A stretch of 64,000 nt of DNA from Philonthus cognatus (lineage: Eukaryota > Arthropoda > Insecta > Coleoptera > Staphylinidae): contig OW052245.1 in the NCBI GenBank assembly GCA_932526585.2, positions 29,531,782 to 29,595,781 of the forward strand. The letters run 5' to 3'. The notes beneath the pieces were generated by a model. It had not been told where the DNA came from. It did no database searches and saw only the letters and a program-made list of their open reading frames with translations. Below, piece by piece: positions 1 to 12,775 of the stretch. A program made the translations under genes and the position numbers. How positions within the stretch are numbered: position 1 is the stretch's first letter; every line of letters starts with the position of its first letter.

Positions 1-845
1 GGCAAAGTTAGCTTCATTTAGTATCAAACATTAAATCAAGCCACAGTTCGTATATATCCAGTAAGACAGTCTCTATATAAAATTTGGTAACTGCATCGAA
101 AAGCGAGACCGGTGCTTGGTGTATACAGTCCTCTGTCTTACTCTTCTTATCCCACATAATCTCTCCTTTTCTACTCGATTTCCAGTTCTCTCATAAGCAT
201 TGGCTCCCCTTGATCAAGCTAAGTAGGCTATAAAACACAAAAATATAATCACGTTAAGGGTGATGATTTCAGAAGTTAACAAGCACATTTTCGTTGTTTC
301 AAAATCATATAGTAATAACACAATATCACTAATGAAACTTTAATTCGATTTACTATGAAGTTGCCTATGAATAATTAATATTTATCTTTGTGCTTAGGTT
401 AAATTAAGTATATCCCAACTAAGAAAACAACACACTATATTTCATTATTTATTTAAATATCATTACAACTTGTTTGACAAATATAAGTAGTCGAGCATGT
501 TATGATTAAAACTTTTGCAGCGCGTATAATGCGGCAGTTATTGCTGAAAAGAAATTCCGACATTCATGTATGTAAATGCCATCGGGGACTCCTAAGTACG
601 GAAACAACTTTTCGAGAATCTGCAGAACTCGCGCCTCGATGCAAATATAAAAATTTAACTTTAGTCTGTCTCGGATTCGCAAATAATGTTCATCGGACGA
701 AGTGTTCATTCGCACCGCGTTGATAACCTGTTTTTGTTAGATATTCATAAACTTAAAAATACAATGTTATAAGTAGTCAGCATGTTTATTATAATATTGA
801 ACTATATTTTCAGTTAACTTATTATAGCTATACAAGGAACTTATA
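1..845. other. Intronic sequence left of exon a, no recognised feature
   Basis: AT-rich sequence without coding similarity. About 500-725 is less AT-rich and unique-looking, with short ORFs on both strands that match no family I know. It may be old intron sequence or a regulatory segment; nothing specific can be shown. Confidence 0.4.
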
Positions 846-1042
846 CAAGGAACTTTTCTTTTGTGTATACATATGCGTAAGAAGTATTTTTTTCTTCTAA
901 ACACGAAATGTTACTTCATGCTTTGTCTGAGAGTGGAAAACACTCATTTAAAACTTTTAATTGACAAAAACAACCACTATCTGAAGATTTACAGTACATA
1001 CGCTGTAATTAGGACATGTATACTTAAAAGAAAAACTCCCTA
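846..1042. mobile_element. Short internally deleted copy of the CAGGGA nested-palindrome MITE family
   Basis: Left end CAAGGAACTTTTCTTT follows a TA; right end AAAAACTCCC is followed by TATA. Inside are the family's subterminal motifs GTATACATATGCG and TGTATACTTAAAAGAAAAA in inverted orientation, plus one remnant of the hairpin arm (GAAATGTTACTTCATGC). The main hairpins are missing. Confidence 0.65.
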
Positions 1043-1297
1043 TATGTATAGACATTACTGTGTTCTCTCTGTTCTGCATATTCCTAAAACATGATTTCTA
1101 ATAATTCCATTTGTATTTACCGTATAGTATACATGAACATTAGAAAAATAGTGTGATGATAATTAATTCATATTTCACTCAACCCGTGGTAAAACATTTT
1201 TGTATTTGTTATAATGATACTTCTGACAGTTTCTTTTATTTTTTGGATTTATGCAATTGTACAAAATACCATCACTTACATGTATTTTCTTTTTCAG

Positions 1298-1408
1298 TTC
1301 CACCCGATCGACCTGCCATTTATGAAGGAAGAAGGAGAGACAAAACGTTATTAGAATTGTATTATAATGAAGGCTCTGATGTGAGTTTAGTGTGTGAAGT
1401 AACTGGAG
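1298..1408 (+). CDS. Sidestep-family gene, exon a: N-terminal half of an Ig domain
   Basis: The acceptor is TTTTTCAG (ends 1297) and the donor is GTAAGG (1409). The reading frame starts with two bases of a split codon, then PPDRPAIYEG, a short basic stretch and YYNEGSDVSLVCEVTG; the last base starts a glycine codon completed by exon b. The NEGS-D-x-x-L-V-C-E-V motif is the B strand of an Ig domain, with its disulfide cysteine at residue 32 of the visible 301-residue fragment. The proline-rich start is the inter-domain linker seen in Side proteins between Ig1 and Ig2. The upstream exon must end in phase 1 and is not in the window. The first codon is therefore unknown. Confidence 0.85.
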
Positions 1409-2599
1409 GTAAGGCTATTTTATTTATTATTTACCAATAGATTTGTAGTATGTATGTAAATACATGTGCCTAATATTCATCCACCACGAAACTTTTTCCT
1501 AACCTTATTCTATATTATTTTCTATAAACTCAACTGAAGCTTGTAACTTTTTACTAGCATCTAATAGTAAATGTTGAGGCTAGAATAGAACGTTAAAATA
1601 GTCTATAAATATACCAGCATAATGCCTATATATATTTTAGTTCAAACCAGATTGCAAGTTATTTCTTGTTGAAGTTAGTTCTGTTTGTAACGAGATTTTA
1701 ATTCTGATATTTCAAAGAGTTGGAAATGCACTTTATTCATAAATTTACAATATAAAAAATTACTAACCCAATAATAGGCAGTCTCTTAACATTTAAAGTT
1801 ATTCAATTTTCTATAAGGGAACATTTTTTGTTTATCATTAATTAAATCATTTTAAATAATAAAGGAGTAATTAGAATTAATAATTTTCTTATTGTATTTT
1901 TTATGCATTAGTGGTTATATCTTTTTGTTTAATATAATATACTGTTTTAAATAACCCGCACACAGTATGATTATTTTTCAGAATAATGTATCATGCACAT
2001 TTTTCGTATTATAAACGCATATTTCAAATACCTTCTAATGTACACAATTGTATTACCACATACCTAATATCTCCAGTTGATGTAACATCTTATTACTCTA
2101 TAGTGTACACATGTTTTTATTCAATCCTAGCAGCCATTCATTTCCGAGGGTGCTTTTTTCCCTTAATATACCCCCTCCCTGTCCTTCGTGCGATTTCCAA
2201 ATTTCAATGCGACTTGTATTCAAGTATTCTTGTTTATATTATGATTCGCCGGGGTTTTATGAATAATTCAGAGATGATTTCGGAATTTCAAGTGTCTCTT
2301 ATTCGCTGTTTGATTATTTTATTAGCTGAAAATGGTATTGAATGCGATGTCGGCGGCCGCCCGCGATTATTAAGCTTAGCGCTAAAAACTTTTACGGCGG
2401 TCCCGCCTCATAAATATTTCCAAATACATAATGTCCCGTTTATTTCCGTCCCCTATTTTTCTTTTGCATCGTGACTAAATGTACTGAAAAAGCGGGAAGT
2501 GTATTTTTAAAGGGATGTATAGAGATTTAAATATTTCTTTTTTTAAGAAATTTGGCTAAGATAAATTTTATTTAAATAAAGCATTTCATGAAAATATAG

Positions 2600-2750
2600 C
2601 GAATTTGTCTTTTAAGTAGACACATGCCTATGTATACGCTGTGTAATTCAGACATCTAAGGCATGAAGTAACATTTCTAGCTTAAAAAAGCCAAAAAATT
2701 TAGATTGGCTCAAGAAGTAGATGAAGGTATATTTAAAAACAGAAATTCCA
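2600..2750. repeat. Fragment of the nested-palindrome MITE family
   Basis: Contains the subterminal motif (TTTTAAGTAGACACATG...TATACGCTGTGTAATTC) and the hairpin start GCATGAAGTAACATTTCTAG, then decays. No opposite arm is present. Confidence 0.5.
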
Positions 2751-3174
2751 ATTTTGAATATGTTACAGACTAAACACGAAATCCAAATTAAAACATAATT
2801 TATGGTTTTCTCCAGACAAATTGCGTTTTGTCCGTATGAGTTGAGACAAGTTCTAACATGATAAGTGTTATAATAATGTCAAATTTTAGTATGTTGTAAT
2901 AACAGAAGCTTAACGTAATTGAAATTATTGAAGATATAAAAACATTTTGCTGTATTTTAGCACTCGCAAAAAATAAGAAATAAAAAATAATGAACAAATT
3001 GTGAGAAAATATTCATTCCTTTTTTTTATGTATAAAATAACAACAAAATTGAGCCAGTAAAGGTAGAGGAGCTAAAAGTTAGAAATTAATTATAAAAAAT
3101 AGAAATCAATCTCCAGCTTTTTTTCGAAATTATAAAATAAATCGATTAAATAAAACAAAACACAAACAAATACT

Positions 3175-3630
3175 AGAAAACATCACTTTGTTTATAAAAC
3201 AAATTATTTATAAGGAGTATATTTTGAACTTCACTTGAAATAAGTGTTTTATACGCTTGGCGCATGAAGTAAAATTTCGAGTTTAGAAAAGCCTGAAAAT
3301 TTGAATTATCCGGGGAGCGATCCGCTTCGCTCGTGCGCCCCTGCTAATCCAAATTTTCAGGCTTGTCTAAACTCGAAATTTTACTTCATGCTTAATCTTG
3401 GAGTGGAAACACTTGTCAGAAGTTTAAAATTGAACGCTTTGCAAATTCGAAATTGCCGGGGCGAGCGAAGCGAGTCGCGACTCGTCAAATCCAAATTTTC
3501 AGTCTTTTCTAAACTCAAAATTTTACTTTATGCGCCACACGTATAAGACACTGATTTTAAGTGAAGTTAAAAATATACTCATAAATAATTTTTTACTTTT
3601 TTATAAAACAAAGTGATGTTTTCCAGTACT
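3175..3630. repeat. Nested-palindrome element, internal part, within a larger inverted repeat
   Basis: Two hairpins of the family (GCATGAAGTAAAATTTCGAG arm at about 3262 and its complements) are followed by AAGTGAAGTT. The whole block sits inside a wider inverted repeat: AACATCACTTTGTTTATAAA near 3180 pairs with TTTATAAAACAAAGTGATGT near 3602. The loops hold CGCTTCGCTCG-type GC-rich stems. Confidence 0.6.
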
Positions 3631-4120
3631 TTTTTTTGTTTCAATGTAATATCTTGTAACGTGTTTTGTCTAATTGCCTTAAGACACAACGCATTTTGTC
3701 AAGACAATGTCTATTGTAACATTGGACAATTCGCGTTTTGTCCGTATTTCTTATTTTATTCGTAACATATACACAATTAAATACGTATACAGTGTAAATA
3801 AATGGTCATTTTCAATTCTAACAATACGAATCTGAATTAACTAATAACGCTAGTTTTGTTTATTATTTATTGGAGTAACATTTATATTTAATGAACTATG
3901 TGAAATTAAATAATTTGTCGATAACGGTCAATTTATTTACCCAATTATGCCTTCTTGGTTGGTAGTCAGTTTTACTCGAAGTAAAAAATCTGTATATTTT
4001 TGTTTTGATTTGTATATTTTGATTATTTGTATAGTCAGCTATCCTATATTCATATTAACTTACTACAAATAATATTTTAAACTGACACACAATATGATGT
4101 AAATGTGTATCAGATTGTAT

Positions 4121-4542
4121 CAGGTGTTCATTTAAAAATACAATTGAGAAGGCGTTGCTTTTTTGATAGGAAGATATGGAACGGAAAAGTGAAATCGCAG
4201 CTTAATTTACGTTGTCATACCTGACATAGATGTCAGATTGTGTTAATCCCCTCTATAAACAAAATCATACAACAACACAAAAACAAATTACCTGGTTATT
4301 TTCGTTCGTTTGAGTGCATGTTACAATATCAAATAATATAAAATACGTTTATAAAACACCCAGTTTTATAAGCGTTTTTATATTATTCGGTATTTTAACG
4401 TGCACTCACACGAACTAAAATAACTAGGTAAGTCATTTAGATTAATACTGAAAGGAGCGACTGACAATTTCAAGTACGACCTACTTCACAATGTTTTAAA
4501 AATTTCACAGCCAACACGATCGTGTTTTGAACTGAACACCCG
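4121..4542. mobile_element. MITE with CAGGTGTTCA ends and a central inverted repeat
   Basis: Left end CAGGTGTTCATTTAAAAATA and right end TTTTGAACTGAACACCCG are imperfect inverted repeats next to TA-containing flanks. The core (about 4288-4437) is a second inverted repeat: TTACCTGGTTATTTTCGTTC pairs with GAACTAAAATAACTAGGTAA. The size and ends fit a non-autonomous Tc1/mariner-type element; this class is inferred. Confidence 0.6.
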
Positions 4543-5006
4543 ATATCACAACACATTCACACAAATCCATGTCTCAGAGGATGCCAATTTCCCCCATCTA
4601 TAAGAAAGTGACACGAACTCACTGGCCTCTAGTCCCCCGAATCAAATTCAATATTGTTGAAGTTAAATAGTAGAAATAAAATTAATTTAGATTTTAAAAA
4701 GTTTGAAAATTTGAATAGAACACGTGTTGTAATTGAATACACGTCTTTAGAAATTAATTAATCCCAACAATCCCCACTCTCTCCTCAATTCTGTGCGTCG
4801 TGTTAATTTACGTGGATTTAATTATGCGATAATTAATTTGGGTCAGCGCACAAGTTTCCCCAATGTGGGTGGTGTTGGGTATTTTTTCCCTCTCCGTCTG
4901 AGCTGTTAGTTAGCACATCTATAAATTATGGGGTCACGGGGCTGGGAGGTAGGGGGTTAGGTTTCGAGAGATGTTCGAGTTTCTTGATAAATTGTTATTG
5001 TTCCAG

Positions 5007-5210
5007 GACGGCCTAAACCGAGGGTAACGTGGTTCTTGGAGAACACGGTCATAGATGATTCATACGATATAAAACCAGATGGCACCGTGGTCAACCATCT
5101 CATGTTCCCGAAAGTCGGCCGACAACATCTCAAATCAAGACTGATATGCCAGGCTACGAACAGCGCCCTAGCACCACCTGCATCCAAACTAGTCGTCCTA
5201 GATATTAATT
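5007..5210 (+). CDS. Sidestep-family gene, exon b: C-terminal half of the Ig domain begun in exon a
   Basis: The acceptor is TTGTTCCAG and the donor GTAAGT at 5211. The exon encodes GRPKPRVTWFLENTVIDDSY (fragment residues 37-56), a middle strand region and RLICQATNS, ending in the linker KLVVLDIN. Trp45 is the C-strand core tryptophan and Cys84 the F-strand cysteine that pairs with Cys32 of exon a. The TVVNHLMFPKVGRQHL segment is highly characteristic of Side-family second Ig domains. The length of 204 bp keeps phase 1 in and phase 1 out. No internal stop or frameshift is present. Confidence 0.92.
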
Positions 5211-5612
5211 GTAAGTAACTACATATATTTTTAATAATAAATATATTTTATTCCTTTCATAAAAATAAATATTAGACAAAAATTATTTATGAAGTTTTTT
5301 CTGAAGCATTACAATTATTTCTTACAATGCTCCAATTATAAAAATGTCGACAAACTGGAAGTTTTATCTCAAGGTAATACATTCTTTCTGGTAAACATAA
5401 TAATACTACAATCTGACCACATATTGATACAGTTAATAATTACTAATTCACATGAGTGCATCTTTATTTAGATTTTCATTTTTTGATTTTACTTAAAATG
5501 AACACGCAGAGTTTCTTATATACAGACAGTTTTTCATTTAAGTATACCTAAAATACGCTCCAGGCGATTTATTTTTGAAAACGCAAATATGTATTAACGT
5601 TAGATCATACAG

Positions 5613-5797
5613 GTGGCGCATGAAGTAAAATTTCGAGCTAAGAGAAGCCTGAAAATGTACCTAATGCTTAATCAAGGAGTGGAAACACTCGCTACAAGCA
5701 CAAATTGGAGACTTTTATAAATACCACAAATGTCTGAAAATTTACTGCGTTTACATCGGAATGTGTTTCTATACTTATAAGAAAAAAATCTCTGCAT
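5613..5797. repeat. Nested-palindrome family, truncated copy
   Basis: Starts at GGTGGCGCATGAAGTAAAAT, carries the CAAGGAGTGGAAACACTCGC motif that flanks the hairpin in full copies, and ends with TATACTTATAAGAAAAAAAT, the family's right subterminal motif. Confidence 0.55.
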
Positions 5798-5827
5798 GTA
5801 GGTACATACAAGAAATTATTCTGTTAT

Positions 5828-6318
5828 GTATACATATCCCTATATATACGCTGTAAATGTTTAGTCTTTCATTGATTTTATAAAAGCGTTCAAATAAAAC
5901 GTTCTAACAAGTTTTTCCACTTCTTAAGTAAATTTCGAGCTTATAATAAATAGCCTGATAATTTGATTTGGTCGCGTAGTAACGCGGGGCGACCAAACCA
6001 AATTTTCAGGCTTTTCTGAACTCGAAATTTTACTTCATGCGCTACGCGTATAAAACACTGAAATATCATAAAGTTTGAAATATACTTCTCAATCAGTATT
6101 CTAAACTTCACTTGAAATTAATTGTGTATACGCTTAGCGCCTGAAGTAAAATGTCGAGTTTATAAAAGCCTGAAATTTTACTACATGCTTAATCAAGGAG
6201 TGGAAACACTCGTTAGAAGCTTTAAAATGACCGCTTTTATAAAAATAGTGATTTTTTTGCAAATTTACGGAACGCTGTATTTATCGTGATGTGTACACTT
6301 AAAATAAAAAATGCTCTG
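5828..6318. mobile_element. Nested-palindrome element, near full length
   Basis: Left subterminal part is TATACATATCCC...TATACGCTGTAAATG. The first hairpin has a loop of TCGCGTAGTAACGCGGGGCGA. A central junction (CGCGTATAAAACACTG...AATATACTT) leads to a shortened second hairpin, and the right end is TACACTTAAAATAAAAAATG, CTCTG, then TA. Organisation is the same as at 58913-59468. Confidence 0.6.
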
Positions 6319-8057
6319 TATGTGTAGTGGAAATTATTACAACGTTTTTTTTATGTTGATAAAAATCTGCATACCCTAACAGATATTTCCTCGATATTTT
6401 GAGTAAAGTTAAATGTGATGCTTGATTGAATAAATCTATATATTTAACGTTAAAATAATACTGTGATCTTTTTTAAAAACAAACGTATTATATATTCAAT
6501 ATAATTTTTCACGTGTAGAGAAAAGGGCGTCACGTCGCAATAAAACTTTTTCCGTAGTTCTGTTGAGCTACAGCGCCATATGTAATCCGGCAAATTTAAA
6601 ATATTAGCATACGCCCTCAATTTCTTTTATACTTTACGGAACGTTATCAAAACAAAACAATGAGACACATCCATCACCCACGCGAATATCTTTCGAGAAC
6701 GTTTCCTCTGGAACGTATACATATATACATACACACATGCACACATACACATTCGCCTTCAGTTTTCTTCACATTTATCATACCGAATTTATTTTAATAT
6801 GACTCCCAAAAAGAAATATATTTTTTTCTCAAAATGTATGTGTGTGTGTATCTTGGGAATTAAATTATGATTTGAATTACATTTTATACACGTGCAAACG
6901 CGATTAGAGCTAAATAGTCAACAAAGGTGATGAAAAATCGAGATCTAGTGGATTACATTTATTAAAAGTGCGAGATAGTCGTTTGATTAGAGGCAAAATT
7001 AGGTATTCTAATGCTCATTATTACAAGCATTATTTTGTTTATCCACAACATTTTCTTTGTAATTTGACAAATATACAATTATTTTAATTTAACTCTGTAA
7101 TAAAATCTTAGCGGAACATTTTTGTCCAGTGTCTTAACTGTTGCTTAAGTCCTGGTCATGTATCAAACGGTATTAACGTTCATATCTATTTCTTAAAATA
7201 TTAAATCAGTCACCGATTATAACATTTTAACGGCAAGGTATATTTCCTAATTTAAAGTGCGATTCTTTGCGCAATCTACAACAAGTTTATCTTACAAAGA
7301 CTAATTCAAACACTTATTAAAACCATACAAGTATTTGCTGTTACATATAATAACCTACTGCAAATATAATAATTCGGGTCAAATTATTCAGGACATCTAT
7401 AGACCATTTGCTTCGCCATTCGCTCTAAATAATTTGATACCTTAAACTGGCATATATGTCATCGTGTAATTTAAACATACGTATGAATGAAATTGCCAAT
7501 ATTCTACGCACTTTTATTGTTTTTTAAGTGTTATAAAACCAAGTTTAGCAATTTAATTTATATTTATTTCCTAATTTATTAAACTTGATACAAGCCTAAA
7601 TAGTGTTTATGTAAGATACAAATCTAAGCTAAAATTTAACTTTAATATTTAGGTAAATTTAGTTTTTATAACAACTAAAATCCTCTTAGTGTATGCGAAA
7701 TAGAAAAATGATGAAAAAACATAAAATTTAAATTATAAAATATTTACTCTTCTTTTAATAGAAATGTTTGCAATCGTCTCGCTTACAGTTGTTTAAATTA
7801 TTATACAGTTCACAATTGAAACACTCCTCAATTTTGTTTCTATAACTGAGAGTCTAAGTTATACAAACAAAGTTAAAAACTGTTTAGTTTGTTAATTTAT
7901 ATATATAAAGAGGTAGAAGCGTCCATCGTTGACAGTGTTATACAGTTCTTCATAAAAATTAAAAGTGTGGTTTGTGATTTAACAAAGACCTCTGAGTAGT
8001 TTTTGAATCAAGTTTATACTCATTAAAATGTTGCTCTAAAGCCAATGCTATTAAATT

Positions 8058-9511
8058 TTCAGCTGTAATATAACAAGTGGTATGATTATCATCGATAATA
8101 TTTATAAGTGAAACCGAGCTGCAGATTGAACGAGCCCGAAGGGCGAGTTGAATGTGCTGCTCCGGTATCACGAAAAAATATAATCGATTATTAATCATAT
8201 CTCGTGTTATATTCGATGAGAGAATACAACGAATTTTACTACATTTCCGTCTTGTAAACCTCACCCCATCGCCCGGTTGACATTTATAATTATCGACTGC
8301 CAGATTTGACAAATAATTTACGTAGCAACGACCAAAACAAGGTTATAGGATTCTATCACCGCTGTGATAACATGTATCTATGGAAATACGCGATTCTGAT
8401 TGGAGGGAATGTAGTCATGTGACGCTTGAGTTATATTCTCAGCTGTAATATAACAAGTGGTATGATTATCATCGATAATAATTATGAGTGAAACCAAGCT
8501 GCAGATTCAACGAGCCTGAAGGGAATATGCGATTATTAATCATACCACGAGTTATATTCGATGAGAGAATATAACGAATTTTACTACATTTTCGTCTTGG
8601 AAAACTCACCCTATCGCCCAATTGACATTTTTAATTATCGACTGCCAGATTTGACAAATAATTTTCGTAGCAACGACCAAAACAAGGTTATAGGATTCTA
8701 TCACCGCTGTGATAACATGTATCTATGGAAATACGCGATTCTGATTGGAGGGAATGTTGTCATGTGACGCTTGATTTATATTCTCAGCTGTAATATAACA
8801 AGTGGTATGATTATTATCGATAATAATTATGAGTGATACCAAGCTGCAGATTTAACGAGCCCGAAGGGAATATGCAATTATTAATCATACCACGAGTTAT
8901 ATTCGATGAGAGAATATAACGAATTTCACTGCATTTCCGTCTTGGAAACCTCACCGTATCGCCTAGTTGACATTTTTAATTATCGACTGCCAGATTTGAC
9001 AAATAATTTTCGTAACAACGACCAAAACAAGGTTATAGGATTCTATCACCGCTGTGATAACATGTATTTATGAAAATAAGCGATTCTGATTGGAGAAAAT
9101 GTAGTCATGTGACGTTTGAGTTATATTCTCAGCTGTAATATAACAAGTGGTATGATTATCTCGATAATATTTATGAGTGAAACCGAGTCGCAGATTCAAC
9201 GAGCCCGTATGGCCAGTTGAATGTGCTGCTCCGGTTTCACGAATAAATATTATCGATTATTAATCATACCTCGAGTTATATTCGATGAGAGAATATAACG
9301 AACTTCACTACATTTCCGTCTTGTAAACCTCACCCCATCGGCCGGTTGACATTTTTAATTATCGACTGCCAGACTTGACAAATAATTTTCGTAGCAACGA
9401 CCAAAACAAGGTTATAAGATTCTATTACTGCTGTGATAATATGTATCTATGGAAATACGCGATTCTGATTGGAGGAAATGTAGTCATGTGACGCTTGAGT
9501 TATATTCTCAG
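8058..9511. repeat. Four-unit tandem array (units about 381, 345, 345 and 382 bp)
   Basis: Units begin TCAGCTGTAATATAACAAGT at about 8058, 8439, 8784 and 9129 and end with GACGCTTGAGTTATATTCTC. Each has the same order: GTGGTATGATTATC, GAGTGAAACC, AACGAGCCCGAAGGG, ATTCGATGAGAGAATATAAC, TTATCGACTGCCAGATTTGA, ATCACCGCTGTGATAACATG. Units 1 and 4 keep a complete hairpin around AACGAGCCCGAAGGGCGAGTT; units 2 and 3 lack its right arm (about 37 bp), giving the shorter period. There is no coding capacity. It may be a minisatellite or the internal array of an unclassified element. Confidence 0.8.
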
Positions 9512-10232
9512 AATTATTTAACGAATAAATGTCAAATATACTTTTTTCAACCATATTGCGTCAGTTATTTATAAAATACATTCACAAAAGAAATTTAATC
9601 GAGTAGTAATTATGTTCAAGGAGTCTAAGACGATTGATTGAGAAGCACTGGTATAGACCATGTAAAAGAAACTTGAATGTGTACATAATAAAACAATCCT
9701 GTTAATTTACATATATATTTTTAAAACAACTACATATTTATTTCAACCATGTTTTCATGTAAACTTAAAAATGAATCATATTGAATTATCAGGACAACCA
9801 TTTTAAATTATTAAGACATCCTGCTAAAATGTTATGATGTCCTTTCAAATAGACAATGTTCTTATTTAATTTAAAAGGACCAATGTTAAAATTAAATGAA
9901 TACTTTGTTTCATTGAGATGTATTTTTAAATATAAATTAAACGGGCGCACACTAAATTTTAGAGTGATTGTTCTTTTCAAATGTTTCACTTTATTTTAAT
10001 AATGCACGTATTTAGAATGACATGATATGCATTATTAAATTAAAAAAGACGGGTCCTGTTATTTTGAAGAGATTTCACTTTAATTTTACTATGTAATATT
10101 TTTTTGAGTGCAGCATGTAAATTTGAATATAACCTATTTTGTGATTTCCACTGCCAACTCTTATGAAAAACTATATTATACATACGGTATTTTTATTTAT
10201 ATACAGTGATTTTTTTTTGAGTATACATAATA

Positions 10233-12376
10233 CCGGGTCCGTCCGCCAAGTCAACCTTGGCGGACGCAACAAATCGCATGTTAATTTTAAAGTGTTCAAA
10301 TATTTGCTTCTCTATTTCTTTTAGAGCCAAAATGTATTTCACTTTTTTGTAGAGGAAAAAATTCTAAATTTATAAATGCTCACACTTAAAACTTTACCTT
10401 TCTTAAAGTTAAAATAATTAAGAAAATGTAATGTGATTTTATGAAAATAATGACATACCATGGAATTGATACAACAATTGCGGATATTCCTGTTTTTTTC
10501 GAAAGTTCAATTTTAAGCTTTAAACAAGTGTTTTTCCACTGCCAGGCTAAGCATAAAGTAAAATTTCGAGTTTAGAAAAGCCCCGTAAAAATTTGTCGAG
10601 GGCCGCGCAGCGACCCGGGACAAATTTTCTGGGCTTTTCTAAACTCAAAATTTTACTTTCTGCGCCACGCGAATATAACGCTAAAATTTTGTCAAATTTA
10701 TGTATATTCTAAGTTCACTTAAAATATGTGTTTTATACGCGTGGCGCGTGAAAGAAAATTTCGAGTTACAAAAGCCCAGAAAATTTATCTCGGGTCGCTG
10801 CGCGACCCGCGACATATTTTCACGGGGCTTTTTTAAACTCGAAATTTTACTTACTGCTTAGTCTGGGAGTGCAAAACACTCGTTTACAGCTTCAAATTGA
10901 AGTCTTTTATAAATGAACGAATGTCAGAAAATTTACAGCTAAAATAATTAAGAAAAAGTTATGTGATTTTATAATAATATAATGACGTACTATGGAATTT
11001 TTCTAAAGTTTAATATAAAGCTTTAAACAAGTGTTTTCCACTCCCAGGCTAAGCATAAAGTAAAATTTTGAGTTTAGAAAAGCCCCGTGAAAATTTTTCT
11101 CGGGTCACACAGCGACCCAAGACAAATTTTCTGGGCTTTTCTAAACTCGAAATTTCACTTCATGCGCCACGCGTATAAAACACTATATTATTGTCAAATT
11201 TATGTATATTCTAACTTCACTTAAAGTCTGTGTTTTATACGCGTGGCGCATGAAGTAAAATTTCGAGTTTAGAAAAGCCCAGAAAATGTGTCTCTCTCTT
11301 AGCCTGGGAGTGGAAAACACTTGTTTAAAGCTTTAAATTAAACTTTACAAAAATTCCATAGTATGTCATTATTTTTATAAAATCACATTACTTTTTCTTA
11401 ATTATTTTTGCTGTAAATTTTCTGATATTCGTTGACTTTTAAATGATTTTAATGTAAAGCTTCAAACGAGTGTTATCCACTCCCAGACTAAGCATGAAGT
11501 AAAATTTCGAGTTTAGAAAAGCCCCGTTAAAGTTTGTCGAGGGTCGCCCAGCGACCCGAGACAAATTTTGTGGGCTTTTCTAAACTCGAAATTTTACTTC
11601 TGCGCCACGCGTATAAAACACAGATTTTAAGTGAAGTTAGAATATACATAATCTTGACAATATTATAGTGTTTTATACGCGTGGCGCATGAAGTAAAATT
11701 TCGCGTTTAGAAAAGCCCAGAAAATTTGTCGAGGGTCGCTGCGCGACCCTCGACAAATTTTCACGGGGCTTTTCTAAACTCGAAATTTTACTTCATGCTT
11801 AGTCAGGGAGTGGAAAACACTCGTTTTAAGCTTTAATTTAAAATCTCTCAAAAATCAACGAATATCAGAAAATTTACAGCTAAGATAATTAAGAAAAAGT
11901 AATGTGATTTTATAAAAATAATGACATACTATGGAATTGATACGACAATTGCGGATGTCAAAATAGCACAAGATATTGCTGTTACCTAATTAACGACAAA
12001 AAAACATAACGCAAACATCGTGATAAATGTGGTCTGCATAAAACTACTTTATTAGGAGGATTTTTTCTTGTATAGTGTAAATCATTTCGAAAACATTTAC
12101 TTTAATCAAGTGACTGCGATATATTTTACCATTTTGACATCCGCAATTGTTGTTTCAATTGCATGGCATTTAATTATTTTTATAAAATAACATTACATTA
12201 TTATTTTACTTAGAGAAACGTAAAGTGATAAACTTTAACACGAATGAATTCAGAATTCTTTCCTCTACAAAAAAGGAAATACATTTTGTTTCTAAAATAA
12301 ATAGAGGAGCCAAAATTTAAACATTTTAAAATTTACATGGGACTTCCTATGTTGCGTCCGCCAAGTTAACACCCGA
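10233..12376. mobile_element. Large CCGGGT-ended non-autonomous element made of nested hairpins
   Basis: Left end is TA then CCGGGTCCGTCCGCCAAG; right end is TTGCGTCCGCCAAGTTAACA, CCCGA, then TA. Terminal repeats of about 230 bp share blocks such as GCATGTTAATTTTAAAGTG and AAGAAAATGTAATGTGATTT. Inside are several hairpins GCCC(C)GTGAAAATTTGTC / GACAAATTTTCTGGGC with stems GGGTCGC..GCGACCC, separated by CGCGTATAAAACAC junctions. A central segment (about 11955-12150) is shared with 28750-30386. The left end is rearranged, with a duplicated GTCCGCCAAG inverted motif. No transposase ORF is present. Confidence 0.7.
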
Positions 12377-12377
12377 T

Positions 12378-12775
12378 ATGCATACGCTGTAAATTTTCCG
12401 AAATTCGTTGTTTATGAAAAGAGGTGAATTTGAAGCTATAAACAAGTGTATTACACTTCTAGATTAAGCAGGAAGTAAAATTTCGAATTTAGAAAATCTT
12501 AAATATACGTTTTAGAATACTGCATTATTAGCATATTAAGAACTTAACAATAGTTCGGTGTTTTATACGCCTGGCGCATAAAGTAAAATTTCGAATTTAG
12601 AAAAGCCTGAAAATTTGGTTTGGTCGCTCTGCAATGCAAAGCAAATTTTCAAGCTTTTCTTTACTCGAAATTTTACTTACTTAAGCTGGGAGTGGAAATC
12701 ATTCGTTTAATGCTTCAAACTGAATTTTGATAAAAATACAGCATACACGCTTTAATAAAGATATGTGTAATAATA
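12378..12775. repeat. Nested-palindrome family copy abutting the CCGGGT element
   Basis: Starts with GCATACGCTGTAAATTTTCC, contains two hairpin blocks with a shortened GTCGCTCTGC loop, and ends near CAGCATACACGCTTTAATAA. Divergent from the consensus. Confidence 0.55.

Larger units (their letters stand above)
1409..5006 (+). other. Intron between exons a and b
   Basis: GTAAGG...TTCCAG, 3,598 bp. It holds a fragment and a copy of the nested-palindrome family, and a MITE with GGTGTTCA ends (4121-4542). The segment 1986-2474 is open on the plus strand for 162 codons but has no recognisable domain. Two direct copies of a GCGTTTTGTCCGTAT motif occur near 2823 and 3732. The segment 4560-5000 looks unique. 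Confidence 0.75.

Noticed and set aside
1986..2474. 162-codon plus-strand ORF
   Set aside because: Composition looks like translated intron; no domain, no splice context matching the host gene.
7376..7440. TCAAATTATT ... AATAATTTGATA inverted ends as a tiny MITE
   Set aside because: Arms of about 11 AT-rich bases are within chance expectation for this composition.
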